DNA of 45,500 bases from assembly GCA_902775025.1 (NCBI GenBank), contig CACYKP010000016.1, positions 1 to 45,500 of the forward strand, read 5' to 3'. The notes below the pieces were generated by a model. The model was not told the DNA's origin and searched no databases. It worked only from the letters and a program-made list of their open reading frames with translations. The position numbers and the translations under genes are program-made. Below are positions 17,900 to 26,419 of the stretch, in pieces. The DNA is from an uncultured bacterium (GTDB lineage: Bacteria; Cyanobacteriota; Vampirovibrionia; Gastranaerophilales; Gastranaerophilaceae). Numbering within the stretch: the first letter of the stretch is position 1; the number at the start of each line of letters is the position of its first letter.

Positions 17900-18347
17900 A
17901 ACTACTAATATTCTCTTAATAATCTTTTCTATCGCATATATCTTCAAAAATTTATTGTCTACTACTAAAAATATCATATCATATATTTTATATTTTGTAT
18001 ATAAAAGGGTAAATATATATTAAGAAAGGCATAAAGTGTGAAGTAATAATGACATAAAGTTTACTCTATATTTATTTTATTTCCTTATTGCCTTATTGCC
18101 TGCATGCTTTATTGCCTTTATATATTAAATTATCCGACTAGAGAATAGTATTATATTCACAAATTGAGTTAAATATAATTATTAAATCTTTTTCATACTT
18201 CCAGCTATTCTTAATTCCAAGGGAGGGGTAAATTTATTTTACTCAGCCCTTTTTTTTACTTTTAAAGCTAAATTTTGCCCCATTCTGGAGTAATGAAGTA
18301 AATAGAGATTACGCTTTTCAGCAAAAAACACACAAAATCGTCATTCA
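17900..18347. other. AT-rich non-coding spacer upstream of rny
   Basis: It should contain the rny promoter, but no clear -35/-10 pair stands out. It carries two GGGTAAAT words (18007, 18225), the TTATTGCC repeat block at 18079-18118, and a divergent unit of the 50-54 bp repeat at about 18298-18347. No gene is visible. Confidence 0.5.
18079..18118. repeat. (TTATTGCC)n short tandem repeat, inverse of 16176-16212
   Basis: CCTTATTGCCTTATTGCC followed by CTTTATTGCC, the reverse complement of the block on the other side of rny. Confidence 0.7.
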
Positions 18348-18562
18348 GGGGGGGTAAATATAATTAACGCTTTTTCGTAAGAGAGCACGCCCAACCGTCA
18401 TTCAGGGGTAAATATAATTAACGCTTTTTCGTGAATATGTCCGCCCAACCGTCAGGGGTAAATATAATTCACGTTTTTTTCGCAAGAAAGCAGCACCCAA
18501 CCGTCAGGGGTAAATATAATTCACGTTTTTTCGCAAGAAAGCAGCACCCAACCGTCATTCAG
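18348..18562. repeat. Tandem array of four 50-54 bp units
   Basis: Units begin near 18351, 18405, 18455 and 18507 and match those at 12839: GGGGTAAATATAATTnACGYTTTTTCG, a variable stretch, then CCAACCGTCA with or without TTCA. The last two units are nearly identical. A weak reading frame across the array only translates the repeat. Confidence 0.85.
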
Positions 18563-18675
18563 AGGGCGAAATATTCATTTTACCCCCGAAGAATCGCCAT
18601 AACTTTTGCAAAGAAACAGTTATTGTCTTGATTTGTAACAATTTCGTAACAATCAAGAGAAATATCTACATAACT
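18563..18675. other. Repeat tail with GAATCGCCATAA and TTTTACCCCCGAA
   Basis: This follows the array and resembles the tail of the array at 13003 and, inverted, the sequence at 20501-20552. It also contains TCTTGAT ... ATCAAGA around two GTAACAAT words (about 18626-18659). No gene is visible. Confidence 0.5.
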
Positions 18676-18719
18676 AAAAAGTCAGTTGTCAGCGCAGCAA
18701 CACCAACAACTGACTTTTT
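18676..18719 (-). terminator. Intrinsic terminator of miaA
   Basis: AAAAAGTCAGTTGT (18676-18689) pairs with ACAACTGACTTTTT (18706-18719): a 14-bp stem with a 16-base loop directly after the miaA stop, with T-runs on both outer sides. Confidence 0.85.
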
Positions 18720-19570
18720 CAAATATTTACCTCTAGATTTGGATTTTTTCTGAACCATGTGAGCTGGCGTTTTGCGTAATTTCTGGTGTGCTGTTTTAGT
18801 TTATCTAATGCTTCATCTAAGCTCCAAACCCCGTCTAAATACATCAAAATTTCTTTGTATCCTATGGTTTCTGTGAAGTTGGAAATTCTGCCGTGTTTTT
18901 CCAAAAGCCTTTTTGTTTCATCAACAATCCCTTGCTCGTACATAATATCAACACGCTTATTAATCCTATCATACAACCATTCTCTAGACGGCATCTCAGG
19001 AATAATCCACTCTACATCATATTCAGGCTCTTTTTGAGTTTCTATCTCCGAAAGCGGTCTTTGTAATGTTTTTATAAGTTCTAAGATTCTTATAATCCTG
19101 CGTTTGCTTGTATCAGGAGTTAAATTTTCGTAAGCCGTTTTATCTAAAATTTTTAATTCTTCCACTAAATCTTCTTTCGTTCTCTGCTCTAATTCTTCCC
19201 GAAGCTCATAATTTGTATCGACTTGGGGTAAATTATAATGCTCTAAGAGTACCCTAAAATATAACCCTGTTCCGCCTGCAACAATAGGAGTTTTTCTCCT
19301 TGATAAAACATCTTCAATAGCTTTTTTGCCGTCACGTGCGTAATCTCCTGCAGAGTAATCAAATTCAGGTTCAACAATGTCAATAATGTGATGCGGGATT
19401 CCTTCTCTTTCCTCAATTGTCGGTTTTGCGGAAGCTATATCAAACCCTTTATACACAAGTCGAGAATCGGCAGAAATAACTTCCCCGTTGTATTTATGGG
19501 CAAGCTCTATTGCTAATTTTGTTTTTCCGCTTGCTGTCGGCCCGACTACTGCTATTACTTTTGGTTTCAT
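18719..19570 (-). CDS. miaA: tRNA dimethylallyltransferase
   Basis: MiaA transfers a dimethylallyl group to the N6 of A37 in tRNAs reading U-starting codons. The protein has the P-loop GPTASGKTKLA, then ISADSRLVYKGFDIASAKPT (the second position of the usual SMQVY is Arg-Leu here), AGGTGLYFRVLL and the C-terminal RNYAKRQLTWFRK RNA-binding segment. I prefer ATG 19568-19570 over the in-frame ATG six bases upstream because a minus-strand TAGAAT box (19578-19583) ends 7 bases before it. No Shine-Dalgarno is seen, so the mRNA may be leaderless. Divergent from the TPR gene with only 46 bases between. Confidence 0.95.
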   Translation of the reverse strand: MKPKVIAVVGPTASGKTKLAIELAHKYNGEVISADSRLVYKGFDIASAKPTIEEREGIPHHIIDIVEPEFDYSAGDYARDGKKAIEDVLSRRKTPIVAGGTGLYFRVLLEHYNLPQVDTNYELREELEQRTKEDLVEELKILDKTAYENLTPDTSKRRIIRILELIKTLQRPLSEIETQKEPEYDVEWIIPEMPSREWLYDRINKRVDIMYEQGIVDETKRLLEKHGRISNFTETIGYKEILMYLDGVWSLDEALDKLKQHTRNYAKRQLTWFRKNPNLEVNI

Positions 19571-19601
19571 AATCATTATTCTATACTAAAATCAAAAAGT
19601 A

Positions 19602-19610
19602 TGATATAAT
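19602..19610 (+). promoter_or_regulatory. Extended -10 promoter, probable leaderless start
   Basis: TGATATAAT (TGn plus TATAAT) ends 6 bases before the ATG at 19617, so transcription would begin at or beside the start codon. No Shine-Dalgarno is present. Confidence 0.6.
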
Positions 19611-19616
19611 ACACCT

Positions 19617-20444
19617 ATGCTTAAACGAATTACTGCAATCTTGATGTTATCGCTTTGTTTATCAGCTAATGCTGTGGAAATACCCACAGATGCAAAGCTT
19701 GACTATAATCAAGGTATAGATTTTTATAAACTCGGAATGTACGAAAGAGCTATTCAGTCTTTTCGTTCCGCAGTAACCACTTATCCTGATTATATTGATG
19801 CATACTACAATATGGGAACGGTGTTAGAATATCTTAAACAATATGCGGAAGCTTTGAATGCTTATAAACAGGTTTATGTAAGAAACCCGAATGACTATGA
19901 AGTTATTTATAAGATGGCATTAATGAGTTCTAAGATAGAAGATTATGAAAAAGCGCAAGAATATGTAAAACTTATTCCGCAATCAAGTCCGTTTTATCAA
20001 AGAGGAAAAGAGCTGGCAGAATCCGCAAAACTTGCACTAAATCTTCCACCGCAAAAACCTCTGAATACACCGTCTAAGATTGCGCAATATTCAGGGGTAT
20101 ATGAAAGCTTAAACAGTCCGACCGGTGTTACGGCTGATTCAAAAGGGAATCTTTACGTCGCATCTTTTTCTGATAATTCAATAATCAAAATTACTCCTGA
20201 TAATAAACGACAAATTTTTATAAAAAGTGAATTAATAAATGGGCCGATAAGCCTGGCAACAGACGGTATAGGTAATATTTATGTTTCAAACTACAACGCT
20301 AATAATGTTGTAAGAATTACTCCGCAAGGAACAGCATCTGTTTTTGTAACAAAAGTCGACAAGCCATACGGACTTCACGTTGAAGGGAATATGCTTTTTA
20401 TAACTTGCCAAGGCTCTAATACCGTATTAAGACAAAGATTATAA
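19617..20444 (+). CDS. Exported TPR and NHL-repeat protein
   Basis: A 275-residue protein with a signal peptide (MLKRITAILMLSLCLSANA). Residues about 28-135 form three tetratricopeptide repeats (GIDFYKLGMYERAIQSFRSA, NMGTVLEYLKQYAEALNAYK and a weaker third). Residues about 160-275 contain NHL/SMP-30-like beta-propeller blades (SPTGVTADSKGNLYVASFSD, PISLATDGIGNIYVSNYNAN, PYGLHVEGNMLFITC). Only three blades are seen, so a full propeller would need oligomerisation or the C terminus has been lost. A periplasmic or outer-surface scaffold is likely; partners are unknown. Confidence 0.75.
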   Translation: MLKRITAILMLSLCLSANAVEIPTDAKLDYNQGIDFYKLGMYERAIQSFRSAVTTYPDYIDAYYNMGTVLEYLKQYAEALNAYKQVYVRNPNDYEVIYKMALMSSKIEDYEKAQEYVKLIPQSSPFYQRGKELAESAKLALNLPPQKPLNTPSKIAQYSGVYESLNSPTGVTADSKGNLYVASFSDNSIIKITPDNKRQIFIKSELINGPISLATDGIGNIYVSNYNANNVVRITPQGTASVFVTKVDKPYGLHVEGNMLFITCQGSNTVLRQRL

Positions 20445-20462
20445 GTCTTTAATAAAGTTATT

Positions 20463-20479
20463 GTCAGGTAGAACCTGAC
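20463..20479. repeat. TCAGGT/ACCTGA palindromic repeat unit
   Basis: GTCAGGT-AGA-ACCTGAC followed by CTATA, 18 bases after the TPR/NHL gene; a degenerate second copy lies at about 20611-20629. Confidence 0.65.
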
Positions 20480-20500
20480 CTATAAACTGTTTTTAAAGTT

Positions 20501-20552
20501 ATGGCGATTCTTCGCTGCAAAATTGATGCTGCGGCTCAGAATGACGGATTGG
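20501..20552 (-). repeat. Inverted copy of the GTCATTCTGAGC repeat
   Basis: On the minus strand it reads CCGTCATTCTGAGCCGCAGC and then GAAGAATCGCCAT, as in the tails of the two tandem arrays but in the opposite orientation. Similar repeats are common in unrelated bacteria. Confidence 0.6.
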
Positions 20553-20705
20553 AGTATTTATTTGTAATTTATTGAAAAATATAGATTACATTTTTAGTAA
20601 AAGATATTGGTCTGTTTTCACCTGACAAGAATTTTTATAAATATACACAAATTATATTTAATACAACTTTCACCGCATTATTTGTCAAATATTTTAATAT
20701 ATTAT

Positions 20706-20742
20706 CAATTGTAACAAAATTAAAAAAAATTTGTTACAATTG
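20706..20742. promoter_or_regulatory. 13-bp inverted repeat upstream of the 20882 gene
   Basis: CAATTGTAACAAA (20706-20718) and TTTGTTACAATTG (20730-20742) around an A-rich 11-base spacer. It could be an operator or a terminator-like hairpin for the gene before it. A (GTA)n run follows at 20751-20777 and a TATTTACCCC word at 20791. Confidence 0.45.
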
Positions 20743-20750
20743 CCGCAAAC

Positions 20751-20777
20751 GTAGTAGTAGTAATAATAGTAGTAGTA
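20751..20777. repeat. (GTA)n trinucleotide repeat
   Basis: Nine trinucleotides of the type GTA, with two ATA units in the middle, about 105 bases before the small gene at 20882. Confidence 0.7.
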
Positions 20778-20881
20778 AAGATTTCTAAAATATTTACCCC
20801 TACCCCTAAAGTTTTAAAAAATTATGCCGATATATAGGATATGGAATTAAATTAAAAAGTAAAACTTAGAAAGGAGTATTT

Positions 20882-21064
20882 ATGGGTTCAGGACCTATTC
20901 CAAGTGATGATAATAAAATGCCAATAGGAAAAGAATATTGGAATCAAGCAAAAAAAGAAAAAGAGCAAGCTGATACAAGATGGAAAAGTCCGACAGGAGA
21001 AGACTACGTTCCTGTTGGGAAATCACCAAAGGAGGTTAATAGAATTAAGGCAAAAATGCATTAA
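20882..21064 (+). CDS. Small hypothetical protein, 60 residues
   Basis: The ATG has a strong GAAAGGAGT ribosome binding site. The protein is hydrophilic (MGSGPIPSDDNKMPIGKEYW ... NRIKAKMH), Lys/Glu-rich, with no membrane segment or known motif. The next gene starts 24 bases after its stop in another frame and may be coexpressed. Confidence 0.5.
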   Translation: MGSGPIPSDDNKMPIGKEYWNQAKKEKEQADTRWKSPTGEDYVPVGKSPKEVNRIKAKMH

Positions 21065-21087
21065 AAACTTTAGGAAAAATCGTATCT

Positions 21088-21624
21088 TTGCCATTTACTT
21101 TATTTGTGTCTTGTAATATTCCAGATGAAGAAGATATGAGGCCGCAAAAAATAACAGAAAGGGAAATTAATGAACAAAAAAAAGGAATGAAATATGTGAT
21201 AGACAATAGTATTTATCATATTAAATTTGATAAAGAAAATAAAAAAATATCATTTGAACATGAAAAATATAGAGATCTAAAAATAGAGTTTGATGAAACT
21301 GACATAAAAAATATTAAAACTGCAATAAATAAAAAAAGAGTTATTTTTAATAATTCGATAAAAGAATTAAAAAATGCACAAAAAACATTAAAAAATAAAG
21401 AAGCTATTAACAGAATAACAGATGGTCTAAGTACTCAACAAGAAAAATTATATAAACTGGAACAATTGGAAGGAATGTTATTTAACAACACAGAAGGTCA
21501 AATTCACCTGGGTGATATGCTTGGATTGTTAAATTATTTTGGAATAGATGAAAAATATAATATATTGGATCAAATAGATAAATATGTTGATCAAAAACTA
21601 CCATCTCCATCTTCAGAGGAATAA
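21088..21624 (+). CDS. Putative lipoprotein or membrane-tethered protein, start uncertain
   Basis: 178 residues if begun at TTG 21088. The frame is open upstream to about 21049 as KNALKTLGKIVSLPFTLF and then VSC-NIPDEED, which looks like a lipoprotein signal peptide with a weak lipobox (Cys at the codon for residue 9), but no ATG or GTG is available there. After the Cys the protein is Lys/Glu-rich and partly coiled coil (about residues 75-135). The annotated TTG start would remove the positive N-terminal region. A base error or a rare start codon (such as ATC or ATT-type) may hide the real start. A terminator follows at 21669. Confidence 0.5.
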   Translation: MPFTLFVSCNIPDEEDMRPQKITEREINEQKKGMKYVIDNSIYHIKFDKENKKISFEHEKYRDLKIEFDETDIKNIKTAINKKRVIFNNSIKELKNAQKTLKNKEAINRITDGLSTQQEKLYKLEQLEGMLFNNTEGQIHLGDMLGLLNYFGIDEKYNILDQIDKYVDQKLPSPSSEE

Positions 21625-21668
21625 AACTTTATTTGCAAAAAAATGCGGTGAGGGTTTTAGTAGCGTAG

Positions 21669-21701
21669 GGTGGGCAAAGCGTATGTGTGCCCACCTTTTT
21701 T
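21669..21701 (+). terminator. Intrinsic terminator after the 21088 gene
   Basis: GGTGGGC (21669-21675) and GCCCACC (21689-21695) form a stem followed by six T. The sequence also belongs to the common GTAGGGTGGGC...GCCCACC bacterial repeat, so a repeat seems to serve as terminator; a worn inverse copy is near 26151-26179. Confidence 0.7.
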
Positions 21702-21878
21702 ACTGATTAACCCTCATCCGAATTTCTAACATTCGAGCAAAGCTCTCATGTTGAAATTCTACCCTCTCCAATTGGAGAGGGTTAATAAAAAAATGCGGTG
21801 AGGGTTTTAGGTTCTTTACCAATTTTCCCCCTCCGCAAATTAAAAGCTCTCTTTATATCCAATATGTTTGTTTAATGT
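21702..21878. repeat. CCCTCTCC palindrome and GCGGTGAGGG repeats
   Basis: This stretch between the lipoprotein gene and ileS contains a perfect 22-base palindrome at 21761-21782 (ACCCTCTCCAA and its complement) and two copies of AAAAAATGCGGTGAGGGTTTTAG (about 21635 and 21787, described here only by their core GCGGTGAGGG). Similar C/G-rich units occur near 3840, 9055, 30360, 30460, 31380 and 38620. Confidence 0.6.
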
Positions 21879-24782
21879 TTATGTTCCTTTACAATCTTCC
21901 CCATAAGGGATAGAAGTTTGTATATTAAGCCTGCATATTTCGCAGATTGTTTCGTGTCCTGCGTGTTCGCCTAACGGACGATACTTCCAGCAGCGTTCAC
22001 ATTTTTCACCTTCAGCTTTCGTTACCCAAACCGTTATATCGTTTTCTGTGTATTCATTAAGTGTACCTTCAGGTTTAGAATCCGATACATAAGCTTGTGA
22101 AACAATAAATATATCAGCCAAATCTTTTGAATTATTATTCAATAATTCAGCATCAGGCGAGTTTACATAAACCGCAACTTCTAAAGAACTTCCAACTTCT
22201 TTTGAAGCTCTTAGCGGCTCAATCGCACAAGTAACAACTTCTCTTGTTTTAAGAATTTTTGTAAAATCTTCTTCAAGCTGAGCGTTATCCCAATCCTTAT
22301 TTACCTTCACCCATCCTGCAAGAAGAATACTTTCCAAACCGCCCCTTTGATTTTCAGGTGTGTTTTGCCACATATCTTCCGCTTGGAAAGGCATTACAGG
22401 TGCTACCATTCTGACTAAAGCCTGATATGTTTCATACAAAACTGTCTGACAAGCTCTGCGAGATAATGATTTTTTACCTGCAGTATAAAGTCTATCTTTC
22501 ACAATATCCAAATAGAATGAGCTTAAATCCACCGCAGCAAAGTTTTGCAAGCATTGGAAATACTTATAAAACTCATAATTTTCAAATGCTTCCGTTACTT
22601 CTGCAATAACCTTGTTAAGTTTATGCAATGCAAATTTATCTATATTTTTAAGTTCATCATATTGAACATAATCAGCTTTCGGATCAAAATCGTGAATATT
22701 ACCGAGCAAGAACCTTGCAGTATTTCTTGTTTTCTTAAAGATTTCTGCCAGTTGTTTAACTATATTATCACCAATCTTAGTATCATTTCTATAATCAACG
22801 GATGCCGCCCAAAGTCTTAAAATATCTGCACCATAGTTTTTGATAATATCATCAGGTCTTATGTAGTTACCCAAAGACTTAGACATTTTTCTACCGTCTT
22901 CACCAAATACAAATCCGTGAGTAAGAACTTGCTTATATGGTGCAATACCTTGAGTTGCAACAGAAGTTAATAGTGAAGACTGGAACCAGCCTCTATGTTG
23001 ATCTGAGCCTTCAAGGTACAAATCAACAGGAGTATGTCCAAGTTCGTCTGCTCTTTTTTCTACAACAGCTCTCCAAGAAATACCTGAATCAAACCAAACG
23101 TCCATAATATCTTTTTCTTGACGGAAGTGTCTTTCATTATCTTTGACGATAGTATTATCACTACCAGTTGAATGTTTATGGTTACCGCACTTAGGACAAA
23201 CAAATCCGTTTGGTAAAAGTTCCTCTGTCTTATGGTTTACCCAAGCATCAGAACCTTCTTTTTCAAAGATTTCTGCAACGTGTTCTATTGTAGCATCGGT
23301 ACAAATAACTTCTCCGCAGTCTTCACAGTAGAATATAGGTATAGGAACACCCCACGCTCTTTGACGAGAAATACACCAATCGGTACGACCTTCTACCATA
23401 TTACCAATTCTGCTTTCGCCGCTTGCGGGTATCCATTTAACTTTATGAATTTCTTCCATAGCTTTATCACGGAATTTATCAACCTTTACAAACCATTGCG
23501 GAGTTGCTCTGTATATAACAGGGTGTTTACATCTCCAACAATGAGGATAACTGTGTGATATTTCATTTTGATGAACTAAAGCATTTACCCCTTCAAGCAT
23601 ATCGATTACCATGTCGTTGCCTTTATAATAAGGAACACCGACTAATTCAGGTATTTGCCCCTCTTCTGTCCAGCACCCTTTAGAATCCAATGGTGAAAGT
23701 ACTTCAATACCATATTTACACCCTACTTCGTAGTCCTCAAGACCATGACCGGGGGCTGTATGTACTAAACCTGTACCTGCATCCAATGTAACATGTTCAC
23801 CTAAAATTATTTTTGATTTTCTGTTCACAAGCGGATGATAAACTTCCATAAGTTCAAACTCTTGACCTATTGCAGTATCGAGAAGTTTAATCTCATTTTC
23901 ATCCCATCCTGCATCTTCAATAAATCTGCCTAACAAATCTTGAGCAACTACATAAACATCACCCCTGTATTCAAACAATTGATAATCATATCTTGGGTTC
24001 ATTGATATAGCAACATTTGAAGGTATTGTCCAAGGAGTTGTTGTCCAAATTATTGCATAAATCGGTTTTGTATTATCCGGAATTATTCTTAAATTAATTC
24101 TTTCTGTTGAATCCTCATCAAACTTAAATCTTACATAAATTGATTTAGAAGATATATCAGCATATTCAACCTCCGCTTCAGCTAAAGCAGTCTCGCAAGA
24201 TGCACACCAATAAACAGGTTTAAGTCCTTTTTCAATGTACCCTTTTTTATACATTTCACCAAAAACTCTGACCTGTTCAGCTTCGTATTCAGGTTTAATT
24301 GTAAGATATGGGTTTTCCCAATTACCTAAAACACCTAGCCTTCTAAATGCAGCCTCTTGACCTTCAAGGCTCTTTGCAGCGTATTCTCTGCATTTTGCTC
24401 TAAGTTCACCCTCCGTAATTGCGTGTCTTCCGCCTTTAATATTTTTTACAACGGCATTTTCAATCGGCAAACCGTGAGCATCATACCCCGGAACATAAGG
24501 TGCATAAAATCCGTTCATTGATTTGTATTTGATAATAATATCTTTTAAAATTTTGTTTAATGCTGTTCCTACGTGAATTTTATCTGAGCTCAAATACGGA
24601 GGTCCGTCGTGCAAAACAAACGAATTCGTTTTATCTTTATTTTCGTTTATTTTTTGATAAATATTATGTTCTTCCCAAAACTTTTGAGTTTGAGGCTCTT
24701 TATTAATAGCATTCGCTCTCATCTCCAATGTTGTTTTAGGCAAATTTAACGTATCTTTATACTCCCGTTTAGTTTGTTCCAT
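21879..24782 (-). CDS. ileS: Isoleucyl-tRNA synthetase
   Basis: Charges isoleucine to tRNA-Ile. The 967-residue protein is full length with HDGPPYLSSDKIHVGTALNK (class I HIGH region), the editing domain, WCISRQRAWGVPIP, the KMSKS loop (GRKMSKSLGN) and a C-terminal zinc finger (CERCWKYRPLGEH ... CEIC). The HIGH signature reads HVGT, with Thr for the last His, and has one extra residue before it relative to the usual form; the rest looks functional. I chose ATG 24780-24782, which has AAGGAAGGAA upstream, over an in-frame start 24 bases earlier. The start lies inside the end of the symporter gene, so the two are translationally coupled. Confidence 0.96.
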   Translation of the reverse strand: MEQTKREYKDTLNLPKTTLEMRANAINKEPQTQKFWEEHNIYQKINENKDKTNSFVLHDGPPYLSSDKIHVGTALNKILKDIIIKYKSMNGFYAPYVPGYDAHGLPIENAVVKNIKGGRHAITEGELRAKCREYAAKSLEGQEAAFRRLGVLGNWENPYLTIKPEYEAEQVRVFGEMYKKGYIEKGLKPVYWCASCETALAEAEVEYADISSKSIYVRFKFDEDSTERINLRIIPDNTKPIYAIIWTTTPWTIPSNVAISMNPRYDYQLFEYRGDVYVVAQDLLGRFIEDAGWDENEIKLLDTAIGQEFELMEVYHPLVNRKSKIILGEHVTLDAGTGLVHTAPGHGLEDYEVGCKYGIEVLSPLDSKGCWTEEGQIPELVGVPYYKGNDMVIDMLEGVNALVHQNEISHSYPHCWRCKHPVIYRATPQWFVKVDKFRDKAMEEIHKVKWIPASGESRIGNMVEGRTDWCISRQRAWGVPIPIFYCEDCGEVICTDATIEHVAEIFEKEGSDAWVNHKTEELLPNGFVCPKCGNHKHSTGSDNTIVKDNERHFRQEKDIMDVWFDSGISWRAVVEKRADELGHTPVDLYLEGSDQHRGWFQSSLLTSVATQGIAPYKQVLTHGFVFGEDGRKMSKSLGNYIRPDDIIKNYGADILRLWAASVDYRNDTKIGDNIVKQLAEIFKKTRNTARFLLGNIHDFDPKADYVQYDELKNIDKFALHKLNKVIAEVTEAFENYEFYKYFQCLQNFAAVDLSSFYLDIVKDRLYTAGKKSLSRRACQTVLYETYQALVRMVAPVMPFQAEDMWQNTPENQRGGLESILLAGWVKVNKDWDNAQLEEDFTKILKTREVVTCAIEPLRASKEVGSSLEVAVYVNSPDAELLNNNSKDLADIFIVSQAYVSDSKPEGTLNEYTENDITVWVTKAEGEKCERCWKYRPLGEHAGHETICEICRLNIQTSIPYGEDCKGT

Positions 24783-26079
24783 CGTTTGTTCCTTCCTTAT
24801 AATCATTTATATTAGATACTGTCGCTAACTTCATATTTTTACTTTTTATAAAATCGCTCATTTTATAATAATCGAATTTGTTTTCCCACCTTGCAATCAC
24901 AACTGTCGCTACACAGTTCCCGATTAAATTAACGGTTGTTCTACCCATATCTAAGATTTGGTCAATTCCTAAAAGAATTGCAACTCCTAAAATCGGAATA
25001 CCAAAACTTGTCAAAGTTCCTGCAAGAACTATTAACGCAACCCTTGGCACTCCTGCGATACCTTTACTTGTAAGCATCAATGCAAACATAATAACAAGTT
25101 GCTGTTCAAAAGGAAGCGGATGATTTACAATTTGTGTTGAAAAAATTACCGCCATTGCAAGATATAAAGTAGAGCCGTCTAAATTAAAAGTATAACCTGT
25201 AGGCATTACAAATCCTACAATAGATTTTGGCACTCCAAAATCCTCCATAATTTTCATAGCTTTAGGTAAAGCTGCCTCAGAGCTTGCAGTCGAGAAAGCT
25301 AAAAGTGCAGGCTCCTGCAGAGCTTTAATCAATGCTCTTATTGATATCTTAACTATTTTACACGCTGCAACAAGCACAAATAAAACAAATGCCGCAAGTG
25401 CAACATACAACGATAAAATTATTTTTCCGTAATTCCAAAGTATTGATAATCCGTTTGAACCAACAGTATAAGCAATTGCACCAAATATACCTATAGGTGC
25501 AAAATACATAACATACTCAGTAAACTTAAACATAATTGTCGCAAGAGAATTTAAAAAATCCGTAACAGGCTTTGCCTTCTCTCCAACCGCAACAATAGCC
25601 AATGCAAAAAATATACAAAATACTACAATTTGAAGAAGATTACCTTCTGCCATAGATTGAAAAATACTTGTAGGAAACAACCCCAAAAGCAATTCACCAA
25701 AAGAATTATGATGAGTTGTTGCGGCAGATTGAACAATACTATTTAACCCCGTATGAGCAGTGGATATATTCCCCATACCCACCCCGGGCTTAAACAAATT
25801 TGCAAATCCTAAACCTATAAACAAAGCAATAGTTGTAACAACTTCAAAATACGCAATCGTTTTTATACCAAGCCTGCCAAGGCTTTTAACATCACCGTGT
25901 CCTGCAATACCTACAACAAGAGTCGCAAACAATAAAGGTGCAATAATCATTTTAACCATTCTTAAAAATATCTCTGCAAGAACATGCGTCCTGACTGCAA
26001 AATCAGGAAATAGCCACCCTGCAAGAATACCTAAAAATAATGATATAAAAATTGCAATTGTAAGTTTCGATTGCTTCAA
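24769..26079 (-). CDS. Sodium/proton-dicarboxylate or glutamate symporter (DAACS family)
   Basis: A 436-residue inner membrane carrier that imports C4-dicarboxylates or glutamate/aspartate with cations. It has the family's eight hydrophobic segments and conserved signatures: AFSTASSEAALPKAM (the serine-rich hairpin), MPTGYTFNLDGSTLYLAMA (the NMDGT-type cation motif, here NLDGS) and SKGIAGVPRVALIVLAGTL. Substrate cannot be decided from these. Start is TTG (26077-26079) with AAGGGA upstream. It overlaps ileS by 14 bases, an unusual pairing of a transporter with a synthetase. Confidence 0.88.
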   Translation of the reverse strand: MKQSKLTIAIFISLFLGILAGWLFPDFAVRTHVLAEIFLRMVKMIIAPLLFATLVVGIAGHGDVKSLGRLGIKTIAYFEVVTTIALFIGLGFANLFKPGVGMGNISTAHTGLNSIVQSAATTHHNSFGELLLGLFPTSIFQSMAEGNLLQIVVFCIFFALAIVAVGEKAKPVTDFLNSLATIMFKFTEYVMYFAPIGIFGAIAYTVGSNGLSILWNYGKIILSLYVALAAFVLFVLVAACKIVKISIRALIKALQEPALLAFSTASSEAALPKAMKIMEDFGVPKSIVGFVMPTGYTFNLDGSTLYLAMAVIFSTQIVNHPLPFEQQLVIMFALMLTSKGIAGVPRVALIVLAGTLTSFGIPILGVAILLGIDQILDMGRTTVNLIGNCVATVVIARWENKFDYYKMSDFIKSKNMKLATVSNINDYKEGTNDGTN

Positions 26080-26419
26080 AATCTTTTCCCTTCGTTATTT
26101 TATTATATTATAAACAAAAGATTTTGAACATTGATAACATAAATTAAAGGTGGGGAGACGTTTGTTTTGCCCACCCTATGCGACTATATGGCAAGAGGGC
26201 GAAGATATAAACACATTCTTTGATTTTATTCTTAAAAAATTCGGTAAAAATAAAAAACGTGAACATTATACAGACATGAGAAAAATATGCACACAAAATT
26301 TAGATGTGTGCAAAAAATTTGCTTACGGAACTAATGATTCCGGTTATATGATGCGAAAAACATGTTGATAGACTTATTAACGAACAAAGGTCGTTGATGC
26401 TAATAGTTAAATAATATAT
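26080..26419 (+). other. Gap with a possible gene remnant
   Basis: Between the symporter and glgA, an open frame (about 26150-26368) encodes EDINTFFDFILKKFGKNKK ... and a Cys-containing end (CTQNLDVCKKFAYGTNDSGY). It lacks a good start and Shine-Dalgarno, and its 5' part is a worn TGGGC...GCCCACCC repeat. It may be the tail of a decayed gene; I recognise no family. Apart from this I see nothing. Confidence 0.25.

Noticed and set aside
18348-18562. CRISPR-like repeat array
   Set aside because: Repeat units are about 40 bases of constant sequence with only 10-14 variable bases, and no cas genes are near.
18431-18631. Open frame of 66 codons across the array
   Set aside because: It only translates the tandem repeat and has no ribosome binding site.
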